A stretch of 45,323 nt of DNA from Peptoniphilus_A olsenii. GTDB taxonomy: Bacteria; Bacillota; Clostridia; Tissierellales; Peptoniphilaceae. Made by a program: the position numbers and the translations under genes. Location: the NCBI RefSeq assembly GCF_040545475.1, contig NZ_JBEPMA010000014.1:1-45323 (forward strand). Direction: 5' to 3'. This document shows, piece after piece, positions 8,006 to 16,545 of the stretch (the first letter of the stretch is position 1; the number at the start of each line of letters is the position of its first letter). The notes beneath the pieces are model-generated. The model did not search any database. It was not told the origin of the DNA and saw only the letters and a program-made list of their open reading frames with translations.

Positions 8006-9469
8006 ATGTTTCAAGCTTATTTAGATATAATTAAAAACTTTGCACAAGTATATTCAATACTCTTCATATTCAATTTGCTTGTGTCAATGTTTATAATTCT
8101 ATTTGACCACAAAAAGCCAATATCCACATTATTGTGGGTAATGGCAATTAATTTTTTGCCACTAATTGGATTTATATTTTATCTTTTCATTGGGCAGGAT
8201 ATTTCAAAATCAAAGATTTTTGATGGTAAAACAAAAGCTGACAGGATTATAGAAAAAGAGTTTAAAAATCAACTCAAACAAATCAAAGAAGGTACTTTTG
8301 AATTTTCTAATAACAGGACAAAACAATATGTAAATATGATTGAGATGTTCAATAGAGCTGAGGGCGAAATTTTATACACACATAATGATGTTAAGATTTT
8401 TAATGACGGCAAAGAGAAGTTCAAACAACTTTTTTATGATTTAGAAAATGCAAAGCACACAATTTATGTTCAGTATTATATTTTCAAATCTGATAAATTA
8501 TCTACACAATTTATGAATATTTTAAAATCTAAAGCACAAGAGGGGCTTGATGTTTATCTATTAATTGATGGCATGGGTATAAGAAATATGCTGCTTCACG
8601 ATAGAAAAATGCTCAGAGAATCGGGAGTAAAACTTGGGATATTTTTCCCAGGTATGATAATTAAGATAAACACCCATATGAATTATAGAAATCACCGCAA
8701 AATTGTAGTCATAGACAAGAGAATTGGTTATGTAGGTGGATTTAATGTTGGTGACGAATATGTATCTAAAGGGCCTATGGGCTATTGGCGTGACACTCAT
8801 CTTAGAATAGTAGGCCCAGCTGTCAATGGACTTGCATGGAGATTCTTTTTAGATTTTAAATTTGCATCAGATGAATATACAAAGGGTTTTACTACAGAAT
8901 ATTTTGACAAAAGTATAGGAGATGTAGATATAAATATTGTCACATCGGGGCCAGATACTAAAGCTGATTCAGTAAGAAATGGGTATGAGAAATTAATCAC
9001 CAATGCCAGAAAAGAAATATATATACAAACACCATATTTTGTACCAGATGAAGGATTACTAAAATGCCTAAAAGTCGCTGCACTCAGTGGGGTAAATGTA
9101 AATATAATGTTTCCCGCTAAAAGAGACCATCCCTTTGTGCATTGGGCATCGCTTTCATTTATAGGTGATTTGCTAAAATGGGGCGTAAATGTATACAGAT
9201 ATGAAGGTGGATTTTTGCATACAAAATGCGTCATTAGCGATGATTATCTATCGAGTGTAGGAACTGCAAATTTTGATATAAGATCTTTTGAGCTCAATTT
9301 TGAAGTCAATGCCTTTATATATGATGCCGAAGTAAATAAAAAATTGAAAGACCATTTTATTGAGGATATGAAACTTTCCACTAAAATAACTCCAGAATAT
9401 TATGCAAAGAGGTCAAAGATAGTTAAAGTAAGAGAGGCATTCTCGAGGCTACTATCGCCACTATTGTAA
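8006..9469 (+). CDS. cls: Cardiolipin synthase
   Basis: A 487-residue membrane phospholipase-D-family enzyme that condenses phosphatidylglycerol into cardiolipin. Two hydrophobic helices occupy about residues 13-33 and 38-66. Two HKD motifs are visible: H230-R-K232-x4-D237 and H405-T-K407-x4-D412, each followed by the usual G-G-x-N or G-T-x-N element. Length is typical of bacterial ClsA. The start ATG has AAGGTGAT upstream. The stop codon overlaps the ATG of the next gene (TAATG), so translation is probably coupled. Confidence 0.95.
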   Translation: MFQAYLDIIKNFAQVYSILFIFNLLVSMFIILFDHKKPISTLLWVMAINFLPLIGFIFYLFIGQDISKSKIFDGKTKADRIIEKEFKNQLKQIKEGTFEFSNNRTKQYVNMIEMFNRAEGEILYTHNDVKIFNDGKEKFKQLFYDLENAKHTIYVQYYIFKSDKLSTQFMNILKSKAQEGLDVYLLIDGMGIRNMLLHDRKMLRESGVKLGIFFPGMIIKINTHMNYRNHRKIVVIDKRIGYVGGFNVGDEYVSKGPMGYWRDTHLRIVGPAVNGLAWRFFLDFKFASDEYTKGFTTEYFDKSIGDVDINIVTSGPDTKADSVRNGYEKLITNARKEIYIQTPYFVPDEGLLKCLKVAALSGVNVNIMFPAKRDHPFVHWASLSFIGDLLKWGVNVYRYEGGFLHTKCVISDDYLSSVGTANFDIRSFELNFEVNAFIYDAEVNKKLKDHFIEDMKLSTKITPEYYAKRSKIVKVREAFSRLLSPLL

Positions 9470-10008
9470 TGGAAATAGAAATACAAAAGAAAAAGATAAA
9501 AAATCTTAGAATAAAAGTAGAAGATGGAGTTATCAAAGTATCAGCACCTAGATACATGAATAAGGCTGAGATTTATCGCATTATTGACAATAACCACAAA
9601 GTCATAGATAGAATGAAAATAGAGGATAAAAATAGAAATAGATACAAAAATCATCTTTTTGGTGTACAATTAAATACAGAAGATGAAGCAGAAATTGAAA
9701 AGATTTATAGAGAAGAATTGCCAAAAGTGTTGGATAAAATTTTTGAAAAATTTATTAAATTGACAGGACTAAAACCAGTAGAATATAATATACGAAAAAT
9801 GAAAGTGCGATGGGGCACTTGCTATCCAACTAGGAAGATGATAAATATAAATTTGAAATTGGCAGAAAGACCACTAGAGCAGATTGAGGCAGTAGTGTTG
9901 CACGAACTTGTGCATTTAAAACATTATGGGCATGATGAAGAATTTGTCAAAGAATGTGAAAAATACATGCCTAACTATAAGATTATTGAGCGTGAACTTA
10001 AACATTAG
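9469..10008 (+). CDS. YgjP/DUF45-type zinc metallopeptidase
   Basis: A 179-residue protein of the YgjP-like (M48-related, DUF45) family. The zinc motif H145-E146-L-V-H149 followed by H155, and the family hallmark RWGTC at about 114-118, are all present. In this family the histidines bind zinc and the glutamate is catalytic; substrates are not well defined. No signal peptide, so cytoplasmic. Translation starts inside the cls stop codon (TAATG) without its own clear Shine-Dalgarno, so expression probably depends on cls. Confidence 0.9.
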   Translation: MEIEIQKKKIKNLRIKVEDGVIKVSAPRYMNKAEIYRIIDNNHKVIDRMKIEDKNRNRYKNHLFGVQLNTEDEAEIEKIYREELPKVLDKIFEKFIKLTGLKPVEYNIRKMKVRWGTCYPTRKMININLKLAERPLEQIEAVVLHELVHLKHYGHDEEFVKECEKYMPNYKIIERELKH

Positions 10009-10016
10009 GTGATAGA

Positions 10017-10235
10017 ATGAAGAAGTTTTTGAGAATTGTACTTATATTTGTAGCTGTTGTAATATTTATGAATGTATTTAATATATCAGTATTTGTAGGA
10101 AGAAAGAAGATAGACAGATATTTTGTAATGGAGCAATTTGAAAAAATTAATGGTAAAGAAATTGTGGATAAAGCCAAAAATGTTGGTGGTGGAGTAAAAA
10201 GTAAAGTAAATAAGATGATTGAAAGCACGAGATAA
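10017..10235 (+). CDS. Small single-pass membrane protein, unknown
   Basis: A 72-residue protein with an N-terminal hydrophobic helix at about residues 5-26 and a charged lysine-rich tail; I recognise no family. An AGGTGATAG ribosome site, 8-base spacing from the previous gene and a terminator that begins inside its last codons argue that it is a real, last gene of the typA-cls cluster. Confidence 0.7.
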   Translation: MKKFLRIVLIFVAVVIFMNVFNISVFVGRKKIDRYFVMEQFEKINGKEIVDKAKNVGGGVKSKVNKMIESTR

Positions 10236-10248
10236 TCGTGCTTTTTTT
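10222..10248 (+). terminator. Terminator of the typA-cls cluster
   Basis: AAAGCACGA (10222-10230), loop GATAA, TCGTGCTTT (10236-10244) and further T. The stem overlaps the end of the 72-residue gene including its TAA. Confidence 0.9.
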
Positions 10249-10334
10249 GTGCGTGGGGAGTGGAATGTAATTTTACATTAATAAATTTCAAATGAAAACT
10301 TTTATATACACTATTATGTAGAACCAGAAAAAAC

Positions 10335-10897
10335 TTCTACACGTTGTCATTCTGAGCGATCAAAGCGAAAGTCCGCGTGTACTCGAAGAGTTAAAAATCT
10401 TTTTCGACTTTTTGCTATAGTTGTTCGTGGTTTGGGTGCTTGAATACTTTTTTATTTTAAACTTTACAGATTCTCTCAACTAATTGTAGACTCTTTATGC
10501 GTTCGCAACGCTTCTTAGTCGAGATGACACTATAAGAGGATTACATTTAAGATTTACTATTGTTATTAGAATACACAAAGAAAACTCGCAAGAATTGAAG
10601 CCTATAGACGATTACAACTCTTACAACTGTCATTCCGAGCGGAAAATCCGAAGGGTTTGAAGTCGAGGAATCTACCTGTAGAGGAGTCGTTCTGTAGATA
10701 TAAATAGAAGTCTTTTCTTATGCTTATTTCACAACATTTTTTATTTTAAACTTTACAGATTCTCTCCACGACATGCAGCTCCTTCGACTTCTGAATCTCA
10801 CAAGATTTCTTTCGCTCAGGATGACATGGGAGGGGAAAAATTCTCTCCATCACATGCGAGACTCTTTATGCGTTCGCAACGCTTCTTAGTCGTGATA
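10335..10897 (+). repeat. Dispersed repeat block 2, including left copy of the ~410-bp repeat
   Basis: The 746-base gap between 10236 and 10981 contains no gene. Modules E (TTCGTGGTTTGGGTGCTTGAATAC, about 10424-10447), B, A, C and B follow in plus orientation. From 10489 to 10897 the sequence is repeated almost end to end at 13852-14262, with small differences such as TCTACCTGTAGAGGAGTCGT versus the same string ending GTA. Confidence 0.9.
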
Positions 10898-10967
10898 AGA
10901 TAGTGAGTGGAAAGTATTTTCTAATAAAAATGTAACTTTTATTTAACTAATTTTAGTGCGATACAAT

Positions 10968-10975
10968 GGTATAAT
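10968..10975 (+). promoter_or_regulatory. Extended -10 promoter abutting a start codon
   Basis: TGGTATAAT (TG at 10967-10968, hexamer 10970-10975) is an extended -10 element. The ATG of the next gene is at 10982, only six bases after the hexamer, so the transcript would start at or next to the start codon. No clear -35 box and no Shine-Dalgarno are seen. Confidence 0.55.
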
Positions 10976-10981
10976 AAGTTT

Positions 10982-11593
10982 ATGATATATATATTATTAT
11001 TTTTAGTGCTATTTACTGGTTGTTGCAAAACTGAAGTTATTGATGAAGATTCTATGAATGGTTTTGATGCTAAACTTATTTATAATGCTTCTTGTGACGA
11101 GAGTTTAATTATAAAAAATAATGAGAAAAGCTTCGAATTAAATTTAAGCAATATTAGTCCGTGGAAAATACAATTTTGTAACATTGATGGAGATGAAATA
11201 GAGCTTGCTATTGGTGTGAAGAAAAAATCTCCATATCATAGTGAAAAGGTTAAAAGATTATTCTTATACAATCTTAGTTTTAAAAATAAAAGGTTGAAAC
11301 CCAAATTAAGAATAAGTCGATTGTCTAATCCTTTGGTGGACTTTTGTATGCTAGATATTGATGGTGATGGATTTGATGAAATTATATCTATAGAAAAAGA
11401 CATTAAAAATTGTTTTGATTTTAATGGATATGATTATGCTAATGCTTTTGTTTTTGAAAAAAATTATAGAAGTAAAAAATTAAATGCAAAGCCTTATTTC
11501 ATAGATAAAAATGGCAGTATTAAAGTTGAAAATGAAATTTATGAGTTGTTTTTGGATGGAGGAGAGATAAAATGGCAAAGAAAAGATATTTAG
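10982..11593 (+). CDS. Putative lipoprotein with FG-GAP-like calcium motif
   Basis: A 203-residue exported protein. The short hydrophobic N-terminus ends in LFTGC, a lipobox-like site, suggesting lipid anchoring at Cys14. The body is beta-rich; CMLDIDGDGFDEIISIE in its middle resembles an FG-GAP/VCBS repeat with a DxDxDG calcium loop, and an earlier weaker copy reads CNIDGDEIELAIG. No catalytic motif seen. Its end overlaps the start of the DUF3160 lipoprotein by 22 bases, so the two are made together. The start has no ribosome site and lies right behind a -10 box; a leaderless message or a different start is possible. A short unrelated protein remains an alternative. Confidence 0.7.
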   Translation: MIYILLFLVLFTGCCKTEVIDEDSMNGFDAKLIYNASCDESLIIKNNEKSFELNLSNISPWKIQFCNIDGDEIELAIGVKKKSPYHSEKVKRLFLYNLSFKNKRLKPKLRISRLSNPLVDFCMLDIDGDGFDEIISIEKDIKNCFDFNGYDYANAFVFEKNYRSKKLNAKPYFIDKNGSIKVENEIYELFLDGGEIKWQRKDI

Positions 11594-13779
11594 TAATTTG
11601 CATTTTAGTTTTACTAATTGTGACGACGGCTTGCAACAAAAAAACTACTGAAGTTACGAATTCAAATAGCAAGGCTAAAGTTGCTCTGCAAGATACGAGT
11701 TTTCTAGAGGAGATGGAGAGAAAGAATGTAAATTTAGAGTTTAAGCAATCTGAAATTAATCCAAAAGTAAAAGATTATGATATAAAAAATGATTTATCTA
11801 ATGTAGAAAATATTGACTTGTTTGGCAAATTTATACAAGCACAACAAGATGATTTAGTAGAAAATGGTTTTGTGATTACAAAGACTAAAAATATTGCTGG
11901 TTATGATGGGAAAGATGAATATCAATATGACCAACTATATCAGATTTATGAAGCCAATGAATACATGGAGATACCTTCTTTTGTAACTACAGATTCTGTA
12001 ACTCACATTTTCCATATCTTTTATGATAACTTTTTGAGAACATTAGAAAGAGAAAAATTATATCCAGAACTTCAAAATTTCAACCAAAAATTATTGGCAA
12101 CAAATATTGATCTGTACAATAATTTAAAAAATGAAGAATTAAAGAAAATTCAATTAAAAAATGTAGCTTTCTTGGCAACTGGTGCAAGACTTATGAATCT
12201 AGAAATGGTGGAGACACCAAAAGAAGCTAATGCGATAGTTGATGAAGAGCTGAAAAAAGTGGAAAATGAAGCTTTGGACGAGTCCCCCATCAATAATTTC
12301 CAGATAGACTATTCACAGTTAAAGCCGAGAGGACATTATACAAGAAGTGAAGAACTAGAAAAATATTTCAAAAGTACAATGTATTATGGTCAAGTGGGAT
12401 TTTTCCCTAAGAAAAATGATGAATATGATAGAGAAACTGTTTTACAATCTATGTTACTCACTTACAGTATCTATAACAACAAAGAAACTCTAAAATCGTG
12501 GGAAAATCTAGTTGGCCCAATAGATTTTTTAGTTGAAACTGCTGACGATATATCTATTAAAGATTATGCCAGAATACTTTATGGAATATATGGAAAAGAT
12601 ATAGACATAGATAAAATTGATGATGAAGAAAAATTAAAACAAACTTATAACGCAATAGACGACTTACCGATGCCGCAAATTGCAGCATTTCAAGGAAAAT
12701 CATTTAGACTCATTCCTCAAAGAAGCGTAATTGATAATATATTATTGCAAAACACAGTAGATGTGGCAAAAGATGAGCCTTCCAAAAGACCAATATACTC
12801 AGGGCTCGATTTGATGAGCACATTTGATAATAAAATGGCAAAAAAAATTCAAAAAAATGATGACTATAACAAACATTGGGACAAATATGAAGAAAGAATT
12901 GACCAAAATATTAAAATATTTAATGAAATGCATGAATCTGATTGGCAAAAGAATTTATATCGTGGTTGGCTTTGGATGTTATCTTCTTACAATAAAGAAT
13001 TTAGAGAAGGATATCCTAAGTTTATGCAGAATGAATCTTGGCAAAAGAAAGATTTAGTATCTGCACTAGGTTCTTACGCAGAAATGAAACACGACACTAT
13101 TTTATATGGCAAGTCTGTAATGGCTGAAGCAGGAGGTGGTATGGATATAGAGTCTTATTCATATGTAGAACCAAATATTGATTTATATGAAAAATTATCA
13201 TGGCTCATTGAATACACAAAAATTAATTTAAAAGATAGGGATATACTTGATAATTCAGGAGAAGAAAAACTTGACAACTTCAAAGAAATGGTAGATTTTC
13301 TAATACTTTGTTCTAAAAAAGAATTGAATAATGAAGTTATATCTGAAGAAGAAAATCAAAAACTTGCCTACATTGGTGGCTGGATGGAAATGCTAATGAT
13401 AGATTTCGTAGAATCAGTTGACGAAAATAGTGTTATGCACTGGTATGAAATATCTAATCCACAGGACAGAAGAATGCCTATAGTTGCCGATTTGATGAGG
13501 GTAGCAAGAAATTCAGTAGGACTTAAAGAAGGAGATATATTCTCTATAGCAACAGGAAAACCAGCAGAAATTTATGTAATTTATCCAGTAGGTGAAAAAT
13601 TATACATGGGTCGTGGTGGAGTATTCACTTATTACGAATTTGTGGATAATAAAAGATTAGACGATAAAGAATGGCAAGAAATGGTATTTAAAGATGAGAA
13701 AGAATATCCAAGTTGGTATAAAGATATAATAAAAGAAGAAAAGCCTGAGTTTGAAGGCGGAGTAGAGGCTTATTGGTGA
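11572..13779 (+). CDS. DUF3160-family lipoprotein
   Basis: A 735-residue surface lipoprotein: charged N-terminus, hydrophobic stretch and lipobox TTAC (Cys21), then a Lys/Asn/Ser-rich linker. The rest matches the DUF3160 family by several hallmark strings: PSFVTTDSVTHIFHIFYDN near residue 138, GVAP-less but typical PQRSVIDN, MAEAGGGMDIESYSYVEPN, and the C-terminal ATGKPAEIYVIYPVGEKLYMGRGG. Function of the family is not known to me. A strong GGAGGAGAG precedes the ATG, which lies inside the end of the upstream lipoprotein gene. Both genes are bracketed by a ~410-bp direct repeat. A terminator closes the pair. Confidence 0.88.
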   Translation: MAKKRYLVICILVLLIVTTACNKKTTEVTNSNSKAKVALQDTSFLEEMERKNVNLEFKQSEINPKVKDYDIKNDLSNVENIDLFGKFIQAQQDDLVENGFVITKTKNIAGYDGKDEYQYDQLYQIYEANEYMEIPSFVTTDSVTHIFHIFYDNFLRTLEREKLYPELQNFNQKLLATNIDLYNNLKNEELKKIQLKNVAFLATGARLMNLEMVETPKEANAIVDEELKKVENEALDESPINNFQIDYSQLKPRGHYTRSEELEKYFKSTMYYGQVGFFPKKNDEYDRETVLQSMLLTYSIYNNKETLKSWENLVGPIDFLVETADDISIKDYARILYGIYGKDIDIDKIDDEEKLKQTYNAIDDLPMPQIAAFQGKSFRLIPQRSVIDNILLQNTVDVAKDEPSKRPIYSGLDLMSTFDNKMAKKIQKNDDYNKHWDKYEERIDQNIKIFNEMHESDWQKNLYRGWLWMLSSYNKEFREGYPKFMQNESWQKKDLVSALGSYAEMKHDTILYGKSVMAEAGGGMDIESYSYVEPNIDLYEKLSWLIEYTKINLKDRDILDNSGEEKLDNFKEMVDFLILCSKKELNNEVISEEENQKLAYIGGWMEMLMIDFVESVDENSVMHWYEISNPQDRRMPIVADLMRVARNSVGLKEGDIFSIATGKPAEIYVIYPVGEKLYMGRGGVFTYYEFVDNKRLDDKEWQEMVFKDEKEYPSWYKDIIKEEKPEFEGGVEAYW

Positions 13780-13782
13780 GAG

Positions 13783-13806
13783 AAGGAGGGAAACCTCCTT
13801 TTTTGT
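13783..13806 (+). terminator. Terminator after the lipoprotein pair
   Basis: AAGGAGG (13783-13789), GAAA tetraloop, CCTCCTT (13794-13800) then T4, four bases after the DUF3160 stop codon. Confidence 0.9.
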
Positions 13807-13847
13807 ATATAAGTTGATATTTTGAATTTAATTTTATATTTACTTCT

Positions 13848-14375
13848 GCAAGACTCTTTATGCTTTCGCAACGCTTCTTAGTCGAGATGACACTATAAGA
13901 GGATTTCATTTAAGATTTACTATTGTTATTAGAATACACAAAGAAAATTTGTAAGAATTAAAGTCTATAGACGATTACAACCCCCCAACTGTCATTCCGA
14001 GCGGAAAACCCGAAGGGTTTGAAGTCGAGGAATCTACCTGTAGAGGAGTCGTACTGTACATATAAATAGAAATCTTTTCTTGAACTTTTTCACCACTTTT
14101 TTTATTTTAAACTTTACATATTCTCTCCACGACATGCAGATCCTTCGACTACAGAAATCTTGACAGATTTATTTCGCTCAGGATGACATGGGAGGGGAAA
14201 AATTTTCTCCATCACATGCAAGACTCTTTATGCGTTCACAACGTTTCATAGTCGAGATGACAGTTGACGGAGATTTCATTTAAGATTTACTATTGTTATT
14301 AGAATATACAAAAGAAAATTCGCAAGAATTGAAACCTATAGACAATTACAACCCCTACAACTATCATTTTGAATG
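13848..14375 (+). repeat. Dispersed repeat block 3, right copy of the ~410-bp repeat plus a partial third
   Basis: The 728-base gap 13780-14507 holds no gene. Bases 13852-14262 are the second copy of the long repeat seen at 10489-10897 (modules B, spacer, A, D, C, B). The spacer string TTTAAGATTTACTATTGTT starts a partial third copy at about 14278, which decays by 14375. This gives a tandem layout of about 400-base units. The remaining 14376-14507 is AT-rich promoter sequence with TATAAT boxes at 14454-14459 and 14486-14491. Confidence 0.9.
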
Positions 14376-14507
14376 TAAAGCCTAAAACGCTTAATATTTT
14401 CATTATAAAATTCTAAAATCTAAATCAAAATTTCCAATAAAACCTTTATGTTGTATAATAAAAGAAATGTTTTTGTTTAAAATGTTATAATTAATATAGG
14501 TGATAAT

Positions 14508-15038
14508 ATGTTATTAGATTTAGTTAAAAAAAGACGTAGTATTAGAAAATTTACTGATGAACCTGTTACTAATGAGGATATTAAAAAAATTATTGAGGTG
14601 GCTCTGCATGCTCCTACTGCTAAAAATCTAAATCCTGTTAGATATATTGTGGTAAGGGACAAGGATAGGCTAAAGGAGCTTTCTAAATTCAAAAAAGTTG
14701 GTGCTCATTTTATCGATGGTGCTAGTGTGGCAATTGCAATTGTTACAGATACGGAAATTTCACCTGTTACTAATCACCAAGATGCTTCTATTGCTGCGAG
14801 CTTTATTATGCTACAGGTGGCAGAGATGGGTCTGGGTGCTACTTGGGCGAATGTTACTACTTCTGTAAATGCTGATGGACGTGCTGCTAAGGATGTTTTG
14901 AGAGAGTTTTTTAATTTGGATAATAAGTTTGATGTTGAATGCATTATGGCGATTGGGCATCCTGCGGAGCAAAAGTCAGAGAAGATTGCTTTTAATTACG
15001 ATGAAAATGTATTTGAGGATTTAGATGATATTAAATAA
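14508..15038 (+). CDS. Nitroreductase-family flavoprotein
   Basis: A 176-residue FMN-dependent NADPH/NADH oxidoreductase of the nitroreductase family. The N-terminal FMN-binding signature KKRRSIRKFTDEPV and the APTAKNLNPVRYIVV segment are plain, as is GLGATWANV in the middle and AIGHPAEQK near the end. Natural substrate unknown. AGGTGATAAT precedes the ATG. It overlaps tsaE by 14 bases, which places it at the head of the tsa cluster, but a functional link with t6A synthesis is not implied. Confidence 0.9.
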   Translation: MLLDLVKKRRSIRKFTDEPVTNEDIKKIIEVALHAPTAKNLNPVRYIVVRDKDRLKELSKFKKVGAHFIDGASVAIAIVTDTEISPVTNHQDASIAASFIMLQVAEMGLGATWANVTTSVNADGRAAKDVLREFFNLDNKFDVECIMAIGHPAEQKSEKIAFNYDENVFEDLDDIK

Positions 15039-15480
15039 TTTAGAGGAAACTGAAAAATTTGGACTTTTTTTAGGTCAAAATTTGCAAAGTGGCATGACAG
15101 TTTGTTTAAATGGTAATCTTGGTGCGGGCAAAACTACAATGACCAAAAGTATAGCCAAAGGACTGGGCATTGATGATTATGTAACTAGTCCGACTTTTAC
15201 TATCGTAAATGAATATTATGGTTCTATTAATTTATATCATATTGACACTTATAGACTTGATGATGAAGCTGATGTAGACTATTTAGGATTTGATGAATAT
15301 TTTTATTCTGATGGAGTGACTATAGTTGAGTGGGCAGAGAAGATTAGATATGCACTTCCTGAAAATTTTATTGAGTTGAATATTAGTTCTGATGGAAATA
15401 AAAGAAAAATTGATATTGTGGCTCATGGAGAGAGGGAAGAAGCATTAAAGGAGAAAATACATGAGAGTTTTGGGGATTGA
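15025..15480 (+). CDS. tsaE: tRNA t6A synthesis ATPase TsaE
   Basis: A 151-residue P-loop ATPase that assists TsaB-TsaD in forming threonylcarbamoyladenosine at A37 of ANN-decoding tRNAs. Walker A GNLGAGKTT covers about residues 30-38; the family strings SPTFTIVNEY and LYHIDTYRL follow, then IVEWAEK. Length is normal. It overlaps the nitroreductase gene upstream (14 bases) and tsaB downstream (20 bases), so it is translationally coupled on both sides. Confidence 0.95.
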   Translation: MILNNLEETEKFGLFLGQNLQSGMTVCLNGNLGAGKTTMTKSIAKGLGIDDYVTSPTFTIVNEYYGSINLYHIDTYRLDDEADVDYLGFDEYFYSDGVTIVEWAEKIRYALPENFIELNISSDGNKRKIDIVAHGEREEALKEKIHESFGD

Positions 15481-16129
15481 TACTTCAACAAAAACAACAG
15501 CTGTGGGTCTTGTAGAAGATGGAAAGACAATTGCAGAGTATAATTTAACTGGACTTACTTTTCATTCTGAGTCTGTTACCAATATGATTGAAGAAATATT
15601 TAAGAAATTTAATTTTAAATTAAGTGATATTGATTTAATTGCTGTCGGCATTGGACCAGGTTCATTTACTGGCCTTAGAATTGGCATAACTGTTGCAAAA
15701 GTACTGGCATTTACATTGCAAAAGGATATTGTAGGAGTATCTTCACTTGTAGCAAATAGTATGAGAGACAGTGGCGTAGTGGCTGCTTTGGCTGATGCTA
15801 AAAGAAATAAATTGTATGCTTCTATTGTGAATAATGAAAACCAATTAGAAATACTAATGGAAGATGAAATAATATCAGTAGAAAATTTTAAAAATATTTT
15901 ATCAAAATATGAATTTATTACTTTAACTGGTATAGATGCACCTAATTTTATTGATAATTTTGAAAATGCAAAGTTAAGTTTAAATTTAGAAATGAGCGGG
16001 GCAAGTGTAGCAAAACTTGGTATTATAGAATATGAAAAAAGAGGTGCAGATAATACATTTAGTATTGTTCCTAATTATTTGAAACTGTCCCAAGCTGAAA
16101 AACAATATGAAAAAAACAAGAATAGCTAA
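15461..16129 (+). CDS. tsaB: tRNA t6A synthesis protein TsaB
   Basis: A 222-residue member of the ASKHA (actin-like ATPase) superfamily that dimerises with TsaD. N-terminal GIDTSTKTTAVGLVEDG and the highly conserved GPGSFTGLRIG (about residues 68-78) identify it. AAGGAGAAAATAC precedes the ATG, which lies inside tsaE. The end overlaps rimI by 23 bases. Confidence 0.95.
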   Translation: MRVLGIDTSTKTTAVGLVEDGKTIAEYNLTGLTFHSESVTNMIEEIFKKFNFKLSDIDLIAVGIGPGSFTGLRIGITVAKVLAFTLQKDIVGVSSLVANSMRDSGVVAALADAKRNKLYASIVNNENQLEILMEDEIISVENFKNILSKYEFITLTGIDAPNFIDNFENAKLSLNLEMSGASVAKLGIIEYEKRGADNTFSIVPNYLKLSQAEKQYEKNKNS

Positions 16130-16538
16130 TATAAAAGATATTGATAAAATTTATGAAATAGAGAAAGAAACTTTTAAAAATCCTTGGTCAAAAGAGTCCA
16201 TATATTATGAGATATATGAAGATGAGCTTTCTGATGTAATTGTAATTGAAGAAAATGGAGAAGTTGTGGCATATATTGGGTATATGATTATCTTTGATGA
16301 AATTCATATAGCTAATGTAGCTGTTGCTCAAAAATCACGTGGTTGTGGTTATGGAAAGTTACTTTTAGAGGAAATTTGTAAATTTGCAGATGAACATGAT
16401 AAAAAACTAACATTAGAAGTAAATGCACACAATGATGTTGCAATTTCACTTTACAAAAAATATGGATTTAAAAGTTTTGGTACACGAAAAAACTATTATG
16501 GGCAGGGAGAAGATGCTCATATAATGTGGAGGGAGTGA
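16107..16538 (+). CDS. rimI: Ribosomal-protein-S18-alanine N-acetyltransferase RimI
   Basis: A 143-residue GNAT acetyltransferase. The acetyl-CoA loop is Q-x-x-G-x-G-x, here QKSRGCGYGKLL, after the IANVAVA strand; the C-terminal Y-x-x-x-G-F-x segment reads YKKYGFKSFGTRKNYY and matches RimI. Its position between tsaB and tsaD is the widespread arrangement in Firmicutes. The substrate (S18 N-terminus) is taken from the family; a general GNAT role is possible. Confidence 0.9.
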   Translation: MKKTRIANIKDIDKIYEIEKETFKNPWSKESIYYEIYEDELSDVIVIEENGEVVAYIGYMIIFDEIHIANVAVAQKSRGCGYGKLLLEEICKFADEHDKKLTLEVNAHNDVAISLYKKYGFKSFGTRKNYYGQGEDAHIMWRE

Positions 16539-16545
16539 ATAATAG

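Noticed and set aside
10335..10897. Repeated units considered as a CRISPR array
   Set aside because: Units are long, of unequal length and imperfect, spacers are themselves repeated, and no cas genes are near.
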